64,000 nucleotides of DNA. Origin: Flaveria trinervia (taxonomy: Eukaryota > Streptophyta > Magnoliopsida > Asterales > Asteraceae). Position 1 is the stretch's first letter. Every line of letters starts with the position of its first letter. Below the pieces are notes generated by a model. It was not told the DNA's origin. It saw only the letters and a list, made by a program, of their open reading frames with translations, and ran no database searches. Shown here in pieces: positions 52,609 to 64,000 of this stretch. The stretch spans positions 60,373,376 through 60,437,375 of the forward strand of contig CM046442.1 in the NCBI GenBank assembly GCA_025506515.1. Direction: 5' to 3'. Position numbers and translations under genes: made by a program.

Positions 52609-54583
52609 TGTAAGGCCTCATTCCCAGAATACTCATATATTAATAATACTATAGTGGAATCATTTAATTAAAACCATTTCATATATTAATAATCGGTTTT
52701 GCAAAATAATACATCATTGTTAAATTACAAAATATCATTTGTTGCATTACATCATAAAAACATTATCATAATACAAAATGGATGACATCCACAGCAAGCC
52801 AAGTAGCTGTCCCCGTGCTATCATCAGTAACTCTTACCTGACAACTGGAAAATACATAAAAAATCAGCGTTGTTGAGTGAATTCTAGTTTTATAAAACAT
52901 AATATACTTTACCTTGTTTAAAACTATTCTTTACATTTATGTGTGATCAGGTATCATACGTACAAATAGATAATCTAATTATTATCTACTATCATCATTC
53001 ATTAACTTTCATTCTTCAATGTACGTCATCGTTTGCATTCGTTCTCGTTCATTATCTTCCTTACCGTACATTTCATACATTCATCATTATCTTTCATTTT
53101 TCATCTAGACCAATGTCATGTGTTATACCCCAAATAGCATGCACAAGTGCTAGTACTGGGCCGAAGTCTATAAAAGACTTCTAACATCATGCACAAGTGC
53201 TGGCACTAGTACGACAAGCGACAAGGGTCCTATGCATCTGGCCAATTGTGTGCATCCTCATGGGTTAGCTAAACCTCACACTGTTGAGCTAACAACCCCT
53301 CAATGAGTTGTGAAACTCCTTTTATATTGCTTGCAAGACTTTTCGTTCATTCATTCATTCTTCCTTATGTTCCACTTTTCATTCATCATTAATTCCTGCT
53401 TTTATTACATAATACTTTACGTTTATTTATAATAAAATACCACGTAAATCCATGGAAAATATATATAATAAGGAACATAAAGAAAACATACATAAACATA
53501 CATAACATTAGCATGCATAACATCATCACCTATCATCATATAACCTCATATAATCATCATATAACCTCATATAATCATCAAACATCACCCCCGGGAACAT
53601 CCTAAGTCAAAGCCTAAAACTTCTTTCTCCCAATATTCCAAAAATAATTCTAAGTCTTAGGTGCATGGACACTATGCAAGCGCATGGCCACTATGCGGGC
53701 GCATGGCCTTCCACGCGCATAGGAACACTTAGGCACATGGGAAACATTTAGGCGCACGCGCATGACCTATACTTAGTCAATTTGGTCAACATTTCAGGCG
53801 CATGGACACTATGCCAGGGCATGAGCCTTACTTAGGCACATGGGCACCTAGTATGTCTAGACACTATTTGGGCGCATGAGGCTTGGGCGTTTGGAAACGC
53901 TTAGGCAGTTTGGCAGTTGGGCGCATAGGCTACTATTCAGGGGCATGAACAACAACTTATAACTAGCATCATCAACATTCAATCCGAAATTCAATTCTAA
54001 CATGTTCTAAGCTTAGTTCTAACATCCTAAGCAACCAAATCATGCTCATAACATAATCATAACCATAAATCATCCCAACCTTACACCCACCCACATTCAC
54101 ACACACACAAACATACGGGTATACATACCCAACATCATGAAAACACTTAAACGTGCATTTCTAGCCCCAAAATCAATTAAAACATGTAAAAAGGAGGTTC
54201 TAGAACTCACCTCTTGCAACTTTAGTGTATGAGTTCTTCACACCCGAATGCACTTGGAGTTCAAACACCTAGACACCCACCAAAACACCCACCCAAGCTA
54301 AAATCAGCCAAGAATACTTAAAAACACCTAATTCTTACCTTGAATCGATCTTCTTCTACTTCTTCAGAAACCTGAAATCTTCTTTGCTTCTTTCTCTCTC
54401 TAGAATTTGACAGAAAGGTGAAAAGTGACATGGCATGGGCGGCCATGTTACCTTTGTACAAAATAGTATTAAATTTTGTACTTTTTACACATTTAACCCT
54501 TCAACTTAGGTTAAATTGCATTTCTACCTTTTTTCTCACCTTTATTCTTTATTTCACATCTTTTAAAACTTCCAGGTGTTACA
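52609..54583 (-). repeat. 3' LTR of the Gypsy element
   Basis: 1975 bp. The region 53660-53945 has many GCGCATGG motifs. Confidence 0.85.
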
Positions 54584-54600
54584 AGACCACCCCCTTTATA
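54584..54600 (-). other. polypurine tract of the Gypsy element
   Basis: Minus strand TATAAAGGGGGTGGTCT before TGTAACACC. Confidence 0.75.
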
Positions 54601-54651
54601 GGTTTCGTCCGCAAAACCTGTTATTCCCTAAACATATTGGGTAAAGTTGTC

Positions 54652-55860
54652 TCATCTCCTCCTTAGTCTCCCACGTAGACTCAGATCCCTTTCTATGCTT
54701 CTACTGTAGTGGCACCAAGGGAGCCACTTTATTTCGCAATCTCTTCTCCTTCCGATCAATGATCCCATTGGTTGCTCCACATAATTGAGCCGCTCATCTA
54801 CCTCAATGTCCTCCAGTGGCATAACCATATCTTCATCGGCTAAACACTTTCTCAAATGAGATACATGGAATGTCAGATGTAGTCCACTTAACTCATCGGG
54901 TAGTTCCAACCTACAGGCCACCTTTCTTACTCGAGCAACGATTTGGAAAGACCCTATGTACCTCGAATGCAACTTTGCCCGCTTTCTAAACCGAATGACA
55001 CCATTCCAAGGTGAGACATTCAACATAACCTTATCGCCCACCTTGAACTCGATCGGTCTACGTCTTTTATCTGCATACGACTTTTGCCTATCTTTGGCTG
55101 CCTTCATAAAGGCTTTAATCTTCTCTAGCTTCTTAGTTGTAGCCTCGATCACCTCGATACTTCCCAACTCCTTCTGACCAATATCACCCCAACAAATGAG
55201 TATTCTACACCTCCCACCGTAAAGCATCTCATAAGAGGCATACCAATGCTGGCATGATAACTATTACTGTATAAAAACTTGGCTAATGGTTAATGGTCAT
55301 CCTAACTTCCTCCAAAATCAATGACGCATGCCCAAAGCATATCCTCTAGCATATGAATGGTTCTTTCCGACTACCATCCGTTTGTGGATGATAAGCTATG
55401 CTAATGTGTAACCTCATCCCCATCGCATCATGAAATCTCTTCCAAAACTTGATGTAAACCAGGTGTCACGGTCAGACATTGATACGCCATGACGAGTTAC
55501 AATCTAGATCCGCTAACCTCTCGGATGAATACGTCTCATGGCAGTAGGAAGTTGACACTCATTGTCAAACGATCAATTATCACCCATATAGCATCGTACC
55601 CTTTCACGATACGCGGTAGCTTCATAATGAAGTCCATGGTGATGTGCTCCCACTTCCACTCGGGTATATCCAAAGTTTAGATTTTCCCGTACGGCTTTTA
55701 ATGCTCCGCCTTCACTTGCAAACAAGTAACACACTTACTCACATACTCCGCCACCTCACGCTTCATACCCGACCACCAATAATCTTTCTTTATGTCCTGA
55801 TACATCTTTGTGGCACCGGGATGGATAGAGTATCGAGTCTTGTGAGCTTCTTCCATGATC
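54652..55860 (-). pseudogene. Gypsy integrase
   Basis: The C-terminal 191-codon frame (54652-55227) has DRQKSYADKRRRPIEFKVGD, PWNGVIRFRKRAKLHSRYIG and LHLTFHVSHLRKCLADEDMV, the integrase tail typical of plant Gypsy elements. The core (55228-55860) is readable only in pieces. Confidence 0.85.
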
Positions 55861-55895
55861 TTTCCACATAGATCCCCATAACGAGGAATCCATAT

Positions 55896-56516
55896 TCATA
55901 CAAAACAGGTTCTAATATCAAAAGAGTTTTCACCTAACTCCGTGGCTAGACCTCTCATCCTTTTGGAGTTAAGGGGATCTTCTTTCAATGCCTCGTCTTG
56001 AACTTCCTTAACTTGCTTCATCATGTCTAAGGTCATAACCAATTGATAAGCCTTCATCCGAATTGGTTCAAGCCTCTCCTTTCGGCTAAGGGCATCTGCC
56101 ACTACGTTGGCCTTGCCCAGATGGTAATGAATCTCGCAATCATGATCCTTTATAAGCTCAAACCATCTCCTTTGCCTCATGTTCAAATCCTTCTGCTCGA
56201 AGATATACTTCAAGCTCTTGTGGTCAGTGAATATGGTGCACTTCGTTCTGTATAGGTAGTGCCTCCAAATATTTAATTCAAAAACCACATCTGCTAGCTC
56301 CATGTCATGAGTAGGGTAATTAACCTCATGAACCTTCAATCGTCGGGATGCGTAATCTATAACCTTTCCTCGTTGCATCAACACGCATCCCAAACCCGAG
56401 TAAGATGCGTCTAAATAGACCACCAAATCCTCGCTTCCTTCGGGTAATGACAAGACATGAGCTTGAGTCAACCTTGCTTTTAACTCTTCAAAGGCTTCAC
56501 TTGCTCTTGACTCCAT
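55896..56516 (-). pseudogene. Gypsy RNase H
   Basis: 207-codon open frame. LVVYLDASYSGLGCVLMQRG (Asp), VVFELNIWRHYLYRTKCTIF then TDHKSLKYIF (Asp), and GKANVVADALSRKE. HDMELADVVF shows the catalytic Glu region. This domain is the best-preserved part of the element. Confidence 0.9.
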
Positions 56517-57407
56517 ACAAACTTCACATCTTTACGGGTCAACTTAGTCAATGGAGAAGCTATCTTAGAGAAGTCTTGAATGAATCTTCTATAATATCCT
56601 GCCAATCCTATGAAACTACGGATCTCGGATGGTGTCTTGGAGACTTCCATTGCATCACCGCTTCTACTTTAGCTAGGTCTACGATAATCCCTTCATGATT
56701 CACTACGTGACCCATAAGTTGAACTTCGCATGACTAGAACGAGCACTTGGAGAACTTGGCATATAACTTCTCCTTCCTCAATGTCTCGAACACCTCCCAA
56801 ATGTGACCGGCATGCTCCCCCTCACTCTTTGAATAAATCAGGATATCATCAATAAACACAATCATTGACTTATCCAACATTGGCCGACACACTCGATTCA
56901 TCATGTCCATAAAAGTACCTGGCGCGTTGGTTAAACCAAAAGACATCACAAGGAACTAATAATGTCCATAACACGTACGAAAAGCTATTTTAGGAATATC
57001 ATGCTCATCTACCTTCAATTGATGGTAGCTAGATCAAAGGTCTATACTTGAGAACCAACTGGCACCTTGGAGTTGATCAAACAAGTCATCAGTCCTCAGC
57101 AATGGGTATTGGTTCTTCACCGTCAACTTATTCAACTCGCGGTAGTCGATGCACATCCTCATACTACCGTCCTTTTTCTTGACAATAAGACCGGAGCACC
57201 CCAAGGAGAAATACTCAGTCTAATGAACCCCTTATCAAGCAAGTCTTGCAGTTGCTCCATCAGTTCCTTCATCTCAAAAGGAGCTAAACGATTCGGCGCC
57301 TTGGCAACAGGTTGGGCTCCGAGTATCAAGTCAATTTGAAACTCGATCTCACAGTCCGGTGGCACACCAAGTAAATCTTCTGAGAAAACATCGGGGAAGT
57401 CACACAC
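56517..57407 (-). pseudogene. Gypsy reverse transcriptase
   Basis: 57159-57407: FPDVFSEDLLGVPPDCEIEF and DKGFIRLSISPWGAPVL. 56734-56949: SFGLTNAPGTFMDMMNRVCR and VFIDDILIYSKS, with the FIDD catalytic motif. Stops and frame changes lie between them. Confidence 0.9.
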
Positions 57408-57960
57408 AACAGGTACATCAGATAATTATGGTGTTGACATGTCCATATCCTTCACGTAGGCCAAGTAGGCCTTACACCCACGCCTCATGAACTTTCCCCC
57501 CACCGCCATCAAAATTGTAGTGACTTGATCGCCGTAAACCGTTACCAAACTCCCTTCAGGAACTATCAGTCGAATCATCTTCTTGAGACATATAATATTT
57601 GCCCGTAGGTCACTAACCAGTCCATTCCTAGGACTACCTCAAACCCGCTTAAGGTCATCACAACAATCTAGCAGGAAACTTATGATCTTCTAGTTCTACG
57701 TCATAACCTTCTATTAACTCAAAAATCCTAGTAGACTTACCTATGGCAGTTTCTACTTCGAATGGCTTATCTATATTCTACTTCTAACAAGTAGATTAAC
57801 ACAGAAAGCAGTAGAAATAAACTCTTACTAACACCAGAATCAAATAACAAAGAAGCAAGAGTTTGATTTACTAGAAATGTACCTGACACAACATCGGGGT
57901 CCGTCCTAGCCTCCTCCTGGGTCATCATGAAGACTCAAGCACTTGCCTTCTGCCCTTCAG
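57408..57960 (-). pseudogene. Gypsy protease
   Basis: TLASLLFDSGVSKSLF (Asp-Ser-Gly) at about 57870 and EVVLGMDWL at about 57635. Several stops. Confidence 0.75.
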
Positions 57961-59196
57961 TCCCGATCGTCTTTTTTGCTCCGGAACTCTCAGCCATTGG
58001 CTTCTTGGAGTCCTTGCTCATATGACCCACTTCGCCACTGTTAAAACACTTTACCACCCCATAATTTCTTGCTATATGTCATGTATTCCCGCATTTGTCA
58101 CAGATGTTTGACCCCCACCTACACTCCCCGATATGCTCTTTCCCACACTTGCCACACCTCTTCGACCCCACACCGGGTGTGGCTACACGCTGGTCATCCA
58201 CCCTCGCAGCCTTGTTGTTTGGAGGGACACCACTCTGTCTAAACTGTTTCCTGTTCTAATTCTTGTCACCACCACCTTTCTTGCTCACCTCAGCCACCCT
58301 GACCTCTAGCTCATCATATAACCTCCCCGCTAGATCAACCACCTACCTAAACATACTCGGCCAGGCGGCAATCATGTGCCTGTGAATGTTTGCCGACAAT
58401 CCTTGGATGTACCTCTTAATCTTACATGACAAAGGTATCACCTGATCTGGCACCAACCTTGCTATCTCATTGAATTTGGTAGTGTATTCCTGGTGTGTCA
58501 TGGTTCCTGCCTCCAGCTACAGAAACTCCCTCTCAACCTTATCGAGCTGTTGGTGAGGACAAAGTTCCTCAATTACCAACTTCTTCAGTTCTGCTCACTT
58601 CATCCTCCCAATAGCTCTGCTGCCCTTAGCTTGGACAATTTTGTCCCACCAACATAAAGCCAAATCCACAAATGAGTGAGTGGCAAACTTCACCTTCTGA
58701 TCTTCCCTATGCTTGCTAATATCAAGTACAACCTCCATCTCCCTCACCTACCGATGAGCAGTAGCAGAAGTGCCATTAACATCAAAAGTTAGGGGCTTAC
58801 ACCTCTAGAACGTCCCATATTTAAAGTCACATGCCGTTTCTTGCACCGGCTCTTCTTCCTCCTCATCACTGGAAATAACCGTCTTAGCCTCCGGTTGCTC
58901 CCTTTCTCCTGAGGGCCTATTTCTTTTCTTCCTCTCACTTTTCCTCAAAGCCTTGATTACTTCGGTCACCACAGATGGTAGGACCATTTGCATGACCTGG
59001 TGAACCTCCTCCACCACAACCTCCTTCATTGAGGCCCTTAGATTCGCACTCTCATCACCGCCCTCCGGATGAAGGGTGTCAGGATCTTCATGAGCCGTCT
59101 CCTCAGCTCTAGCCTTGCCTCATATGACTCGTGGTCTAGCACCACGTCCACCACGGCCTCCACCTCGAGAAGCCTTTGAAGATCTACCTCCAGCCA
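57961..59196 (-). pseudogene. Gypsy gag
   Basis: Starts MAGGRSSKASRGGGRGGRG at 59196, stop at about 59121. The 58805-59029 frame has an acidic EEEEE stretch. Retrotransposon gag motif WWDKIVQ at about 58640 and FREYLQGL-like YIQGLSANI at about 58410. Cys-rich zinc knuckles (CGKCGKEH, CDKCGN) at about 58160-58080. Confidence 0.8.
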
Positions 59197-59542
59197 TCCT
59201 CTAACATGCTATAAGACCAAACACCAACATGGTCATTCAAGTTAATAACTCAGTTTATGTCAATTATAGTAAGTCCCTAATTACAGTGGCTAGTTGTGAT
59301 CAGCCACTTACTTTACTTTTCATACCCCAAGCATTTTCTATCCTGACTACATCAGTATCTAAATCTACTAAGAGCACATCAATCACATAACATGCACACA
59401 TAATACCGGTTAACATTAAATAAAATACCTTATGGCACGTAACTACTCGGACTGGCATCCCTTCCCTTAGTCCCATTCTCAGTTTAAGTTAGGTTTTATA
59501 AATCTTTACCTATTTCTCTTAAGCTTTGGCTTGATACCAACT

Positions 59543-60702
59543 TGTAAGGCCCCGTTCTCGGAACACTCACATTTGGTCAATCATCTTACGTAAAATATAA
59601 AGCATTCATTTACATTCTTAAAATACTACAACGAAATCATTTAACTAAAACCATTTCATATATTAATAATCGCTCTTGCAAAATAATATATCATTGTTAA
59701 ATTAAAAAATATCATTTGTTGCATTACATGACAAAAACATTATCATAATACAAAATGGATGCCATCCACAACTAGCCAAGTAGCTGCCCCCGTGCCATCC
59801 TTAGAAACTCTTACCTACCAACTGGAAAATACCTAAAAAAGCAGCGTTGCTGAGTAAGTTCTAGTTTTATAAAACATAATATACTTTACTTTCGTTTAAA
59901 ATCATTCTTTACTTTCTTGTGCGATCAAGTATCATACGTACAAATAGATAATCTTATTATTATCTTCCATTATCATTCATTAACTTTCATTCTTCAATGT
60001 ACGTCATCGTTGTTAGCATTCGTTCTCCTTCATTATCTTCCTTACCGTACATTCATCATTATATTTCGCTTTTCATCTGGACCAATGCCATGTGCTATAC
60101 CTCAAACATCATGCAAAAGTATTGGTACTGGGCCGAAGTTTACAAAAGAATTCTAACATCATGCACAAGTGTCGGCACCAGTACCAGGGCAAGCGACAAG
60201 AGTCCCATACATCTGATCAATCACAAGGATTGGACCCCCCGTGTGCATCCTCATGGGTTAGCTAAACCAAATACATTTGAGCTAACAATCCCTTAATGAG
60301 TTGTGAACTTCATTTCATATTGCTTGCAAGACTTTTCGTTTGTTCATTCATTCTTCCTTATGTTCCACTTTTCATTAATCATTAATTCCTGCTTTCATTA
60401 CATAATTCTCTACGTTATTGATAATAACATACCATATAAAGCCAGAGAATTATACATAATAAGGAACATAAAGAAAACATACATGAACATACATAACATC
60501 AACATCTATAAAAGCATCACCCATCATCATATAACCTCATATAATCATCATACATCACCCTGGGAACATCCCAAGTCAAATCCTAAAACTTTGTTTTTCC
60601 TAAAATTCCAGAAATAGTTCTAAGTCTTAGGCACATGGACACTATGCAGGCGCATGGCCACTATGCGGGCGCATGGCCTTCCAGGCGCATGGGAAACTTA
60701 GG
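59543..60702 (-). repeat. 5' LTR of the Gypsy element, truncated
   Basis: Matches about 1.1 kb of the 3' LTR, then stops at GGGAAACTTAGGC where family E sequence begins. Primer site at 59530-59542. Confidence 0.85.
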
Positions 60703-60710
60703 CCTAAGAT

Positions 60711-61248
60711 ACTTTATATTATATCCTACAGTCGACCATTCTTGTAAGGCCAGCTGGAAACATTTGATCTAGACAACAACAAAATTAAATGTACAGTCAA
60801 AAGGCAGATTGCCTTTTGACTAGTGACTATGACATGTCATAGCTCACATCCTAATATATTACGAAAAGTGTAAAAGCACATAAAGTATAAAACAACAGAC
60901 TCAAGACCTCAGTGTACAGTTTCCAAAAGCATCGACCTTTCACCAACTTATATAAGTTGGTGAGTCTTTAGAGTTGCAACGGAAAGTGGTCCAGCTTTAT
61001 GGAAAAGTACATCAGATAAAGCATGTGTTAAAAGTATTTAGAAGAAATTAGTCTTTACTTCTTGGCTTCAAATACTTTGACTTTGAAGCTTCAGAAGACT
61101 TCACTTTTGGCTTCGAAAAATTTTACACTTGGAATAATTTTTATGTAGGGTGTAAAACTTCCGAAGCATTTCTACTCTATACTTAAGTGCATGCATGTAG
61201 GAAAGACTTAGATGTTTTAGGTGCATCAGTATTACATTAAACCTTACA
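60711..61248 (-). repeat. 3' LTR of Copia E, truncated
   Basis: Minus orientation, begins TGTAAGGTTTAATG at 61248. It matches the solo LTR at 28800-29593 but lacks its last roughly 200 bp. A perfect 22-bp palindrome (CACCAACTTA plus its complement) is at 60941-60962. Confidence 0.85.
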
Positions 61249-61262
61249 AACTCCCCCTAGAA
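61249..61262 (-). other. polypurine tract of Copia E
   Basis: Minus strand CTAGGGGGAGTT before TGTAAGG. Confidence 0.75.
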
Positions 61263-61374
61263 TGATAATACCAAAACATTTGAAGATCTTAGATATTGAC
61301 AGTCCTCATCATGATAATGACCATACCTTTCTTCATCAGATGGTCAGGATCACTCCGACTTCCAAAGTATCTTC

Positions 61375-63440
61375 TCATCTTAAAGACATCATGCAGAGGT
61401 AGGTTAAACATGTCCTTCCATGTGTAGACATCTTGACCACCTTGATCTCTATTGACTTACCATCTTTTAGGATTAGTAGTGAAGTTTGAGCACAAGATGG
61501 GTCTTCTGATGCAAGAGGAGCTGCTTGGATTGGAGCTGATTGAGCTCCTTCTTGTTGCCCTTCCTTAGGATGTTCTGACTCATCTTGAGGTTTAAAGGTG
61601 GATGAATTGAATTTCTTCTTTGACTTTTCCCTTCTAGCCATCATTTTCTTCCTCTTTAAAGTCTTTGACTAAGAGGTCTGGCCTCTAGCACTAGGTTGTT
61701 CTAATATGTCCTTCTTAGTTGGGTCCTCCACGAGAGGGATTTTGACCTTGTGGATCAGAAGATGAAGCTTGTTGAGGTCTAGCAGGAGGTCCAGGTTATG
61801 TTGTCTAAAATCATTCAACCTTAACCTCCACTTTCAGAGGGGATTGACTTAGTGGGGAGTGTAAGTCAATAAGCTCTCCTCTCTTGATCTTCTGCTTGAT
61901 CACCCTATGTGCTCATCCATAGTGGATAGAGATATTGGGGCCAAGTGTCCTTTTGAAGAATTCATACAGCTTCAAGAAGCTCATCATCCTCTGCCTATCA
62001 ACAGACTTCTTTTGACTCTTTTGGATGATACTCTTGACTTCACTGCTTCTTCCCTCCTCTTTCTCTCTTTTTAGCCTTTTGTTCTTTGAGTACTTGAAGT
62101 TCAAGTTGTTTGAGATACTCAAACTCAATATACTCAAAGGAGAAGGGAAGAAGTGCAGCTGCTTGGTAGAGTCATGTTGCACTTAGATAGTTATCATGTT
62201 TTGCCTATCAACTTCTTTAGCTACTTGAGGTTATGGAGTTACCATAATCTTTTACATATGGCTTTCTGAACCGGGGAGAGGATAAACATGTTTGTATAGT
62301 CTTTTTGTCTTCTTTCTTCTTTGATTTGGAGGAGCAACCTTGCATCCTTTGCTTCCTTTCTCTCTATAGACATTTCCATGTCTGCCAGTTCATTCAGTTC
62401 TTCTAAGGGGGGAGAAATGATCTCATCAGAATCATAGTTCCTGGTCTGCAGGTAAGTAATCCTGACTGCCCTTAACTCATCATCTTGAGTGTTTGGTTGG
62501 GGGGCAATCCTAACTGCACAAGCTCAATAGCTTGAGCAGGAATTCATTTGGATTTTTTGGTAGGTGAGGAGGATGTGTGGTTGTTTAGGAGATGAGAAGT
62601 AGAAGGTATGGGTTCAACACTAGCTTGTGTTGGTAGGTTGTCACCTTGAGCAATGAGCTCTAACATTTTTGGGACAAGAGCCGTTTCTACCCCAGAGAAG
62701 CCAACAATTGGCTTCTTCATAGTCTTAAAGATGTCAAGCTTCATCAGTCCCAGTTTAAGAATATTACTTGTTCCCTTAAACTATGAGCCTAGTTTACAGT
62801 TGAGAATGTGTTGAACATATCTAGGGAACATATAATACTCTAAGGAGTCCAAAATTGCAAGTAAATTTGAATAAACAAATGTTGAGTACTGAATCTGACC
62901 CCCAAGACCATTCCATGGACTATAAAGGAGAGATTTTCAGGAATCTTGTCCCATCCCCATGCTTGTTGGATAAGCTATGGATGACCACATAAAGTAGGTA
63001 CTTCCTTTGGGATTAGACCTTCCCTTTCCTTAAGGTCTTTATAGAGAAATCTCCCTCATATCCCATCTGCTCAAAGGAATAATTACAGCTTCCTTTGGGA
63101 AGGACAACTCACCTTCTTCATCATCCAACTGAAGATAAATGTTGATGGTTGGAGTGATGACTATTGTCCTCCCCTGCACTATGGCAGATAATGCCTTCTC
63201 CCTGTCCATAATGACCTCTTGGTAGGTCTTCAAGAATTCCAAAAGCTGATCCTCATAGAGAGGATGATCAATGGTAAGGGATGTGAAGTAGTTTGACAAA
63301 GAAAGGAAACGACATACCTATGAGAAACTTAGATCTTTCTTAGAGTCCAACAGAGCAACCTGATTGTGTTGCCTATGGAGTTGCATGAAAAAATCTGGGT
63401 TGTTTCTCCAATTTAGGTTGCCCATTTGAGAAAGCTTAGT
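61375..63440 (-). pseudogene. Copia E aORF
   Basis: Start probably at about 63427 (MGNLNWRNNPDFFMQLHRQH on the minus strand), stop after about 37 codons. The frame 63039-63299 follows: NYFTSLTIDHPLYEDQLLEF, KALSAIVQGRTIVITPTINI, YLQLDDEEGELSFPKEAVII. Then 62544-62744, 61913-62182 and 61375-61644 (Lys/Glu/Gln-rich). These look like successive parts of the same additional ORF as in elements A and G, here with its N-terminal domain. Frames change repeatedly. Function unknown. Confidence 0.6.
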
Positions 63441-64000
63441 AGTGAAGAAAGATACGAACAAAGGCGGTTTGTGGGTGAATTTAGGTTTTGGAATAGTTCA
63501 TATGAAGAAGAGAGTGAAAGAGGGGGAACCGTTTGGGTATATTTATATGAAATAGATTTAAGACAAAGTTAATGAAAGAGGATAAACTTTGAAATCCAGA
63601 TGTCGGTCCCACCTTTAAAAAAGTGCCCAAAAAGGTAGTTTTCTTGGAAGTCTAAAATATTCCGAAGGTAATTTTTCTTAAGGAAGTTTTGATACAAAAC
63701 TTCCAAAGCCAAAATGACTTCAGAAGATATTCCAAAGAGTTTAGAAAAATTTCTTTGGAAGAAATTTATACTCAGAGAATTTTATTCAAAGAAGAAAAAG
63801 CTTCCGAGAACAAATTGCTTTCGGAAGAAAATTGTTCCTCAAAAACATACAAGTACTCGAGAGAAATTAAGCTTCGAAAGATATTTTGAAAATTGTTTCG
63901 AAGGTAAATCTACTAAAGTAGTTATTGTTTTTGAAGACATAAGTTTCTTCCAAAAGTAAACACATATCTTCCAAAGAATAAAATGATCAAATTTTTTAAA
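63441..64000. other. upstream of E aORF; degenerate TTCCGAA motif region
   Basis: Minus-strand TATA-like CATATAAATATACCC at about 63536-63550. About a dozen degenerate CTTCCGAAG-type motifs at 63655-63975. The two overlapping plus ORFs here (63689-63959) are products of that repetitive sequence and are not supported as genes. Confidence 0.45.

Larger units (their letters stand above)
52609..60702 (-). mobile_element. Ty3/Gypsy element, decayed, 5' LTR truncated
   Basis: LTRs TGTAACACC...GGCCTTACA in minus orientation: 3' copy 52609-54583, 5' copy 59543-60702 (truncated). Primer site TTGGTATCAAGCC (minus) and polypurine tract AAAGGGGGTGGTC. Domain order gag, protease, RT, RNase H, integrase proves the Gypsy class. 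Many stops. The 5' LTR is cut off by family E sequence. Confidence 0.9.

Overview
This is a plant nuclear window, most likely from a eudicot and probably Asteraceae. The evidence is spliced introns, plant Ty1/Copia, Ty3/Gypsy, hAT and L1 elements, and Copia elements carrying an extra ORF (aORF) of a kind I associate with composite genomes. The family assignment is from memory, not from a search. There is no bacterial-style gene organisation, no CRISPR array, and I recognised no rRNA or tRNA gene.

One host gene is visible. It lies on the minus strand between about 26151 and 5404 and is a Twinkle-like (organellar primase-helicase) TOPRIM gene. I recovered 13 exons whose order, GT/AG borders and phases agree almost throughout. 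They encode an N-terminal region with a long Gln-Ser repeat, a primase zinc-binding region, the linker and the TOPRIM domain. Four exons (4, 6, 9 and 13) carry frame-breaking indels, so the copy is either decayed or affected by uncorrected sequencing indels. The helicase half is not in the window and could lie beyond its left edge. Two introns are swollen by transposons. The 6.5-kb intron 9 holds a hAT remnant and a Copia element with two MITEs nested in it. The 11-kb intron 5 holds a Copia fragment interrupted by a nearly complete hAT element, followed by L1 debris.

Layout: 1-2690, 3' end of a plus-strand Copia-type element G (aORF, polypurine tract, LTR). 2691-5403, AT-rich non-coding. 5404-26151, the Twinkle-like gene with its intronic transposons. 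26729-52300, a composite Copia insertion 'A' in minus orientation. Its outer LTRs (26729-27571 and 51451-52300) point the same way, but its middle contains an inverted 5' LTR plus gag block (31681-35264). The result is two roughly 3.6-kb convergent arms. The right arm was later hit by an internally deleted Copia C (36703-39491, TSD CCCAA), a Copia B with complete LTRs (40413-48296, TSD TAATG) and a non-autonomous LTR element D (48537-50695) flanked by a 178-bp host duplication. The aORF of A carries a solo LTR of family E (28800-29593, TSD ATAGT). 52609-60702 is a decayed minus-strand Ty3/Gypsy element, fused at its truncated 5' LTR to a truncated LTR of family E. The E aORF then runs to about 63440, and 63441-64000 is AT-rich.

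The most notable structure is the large inverted repeat of the Copia-A 5' half. Each arm begins with an LTR, presumably carrying a promoter, that points inward. Read-through transcripts could fold into a hairpin and act as a trans-silencing locus. Also notable are palindromic motif arrays shared between the LTRs of unrelated element families.
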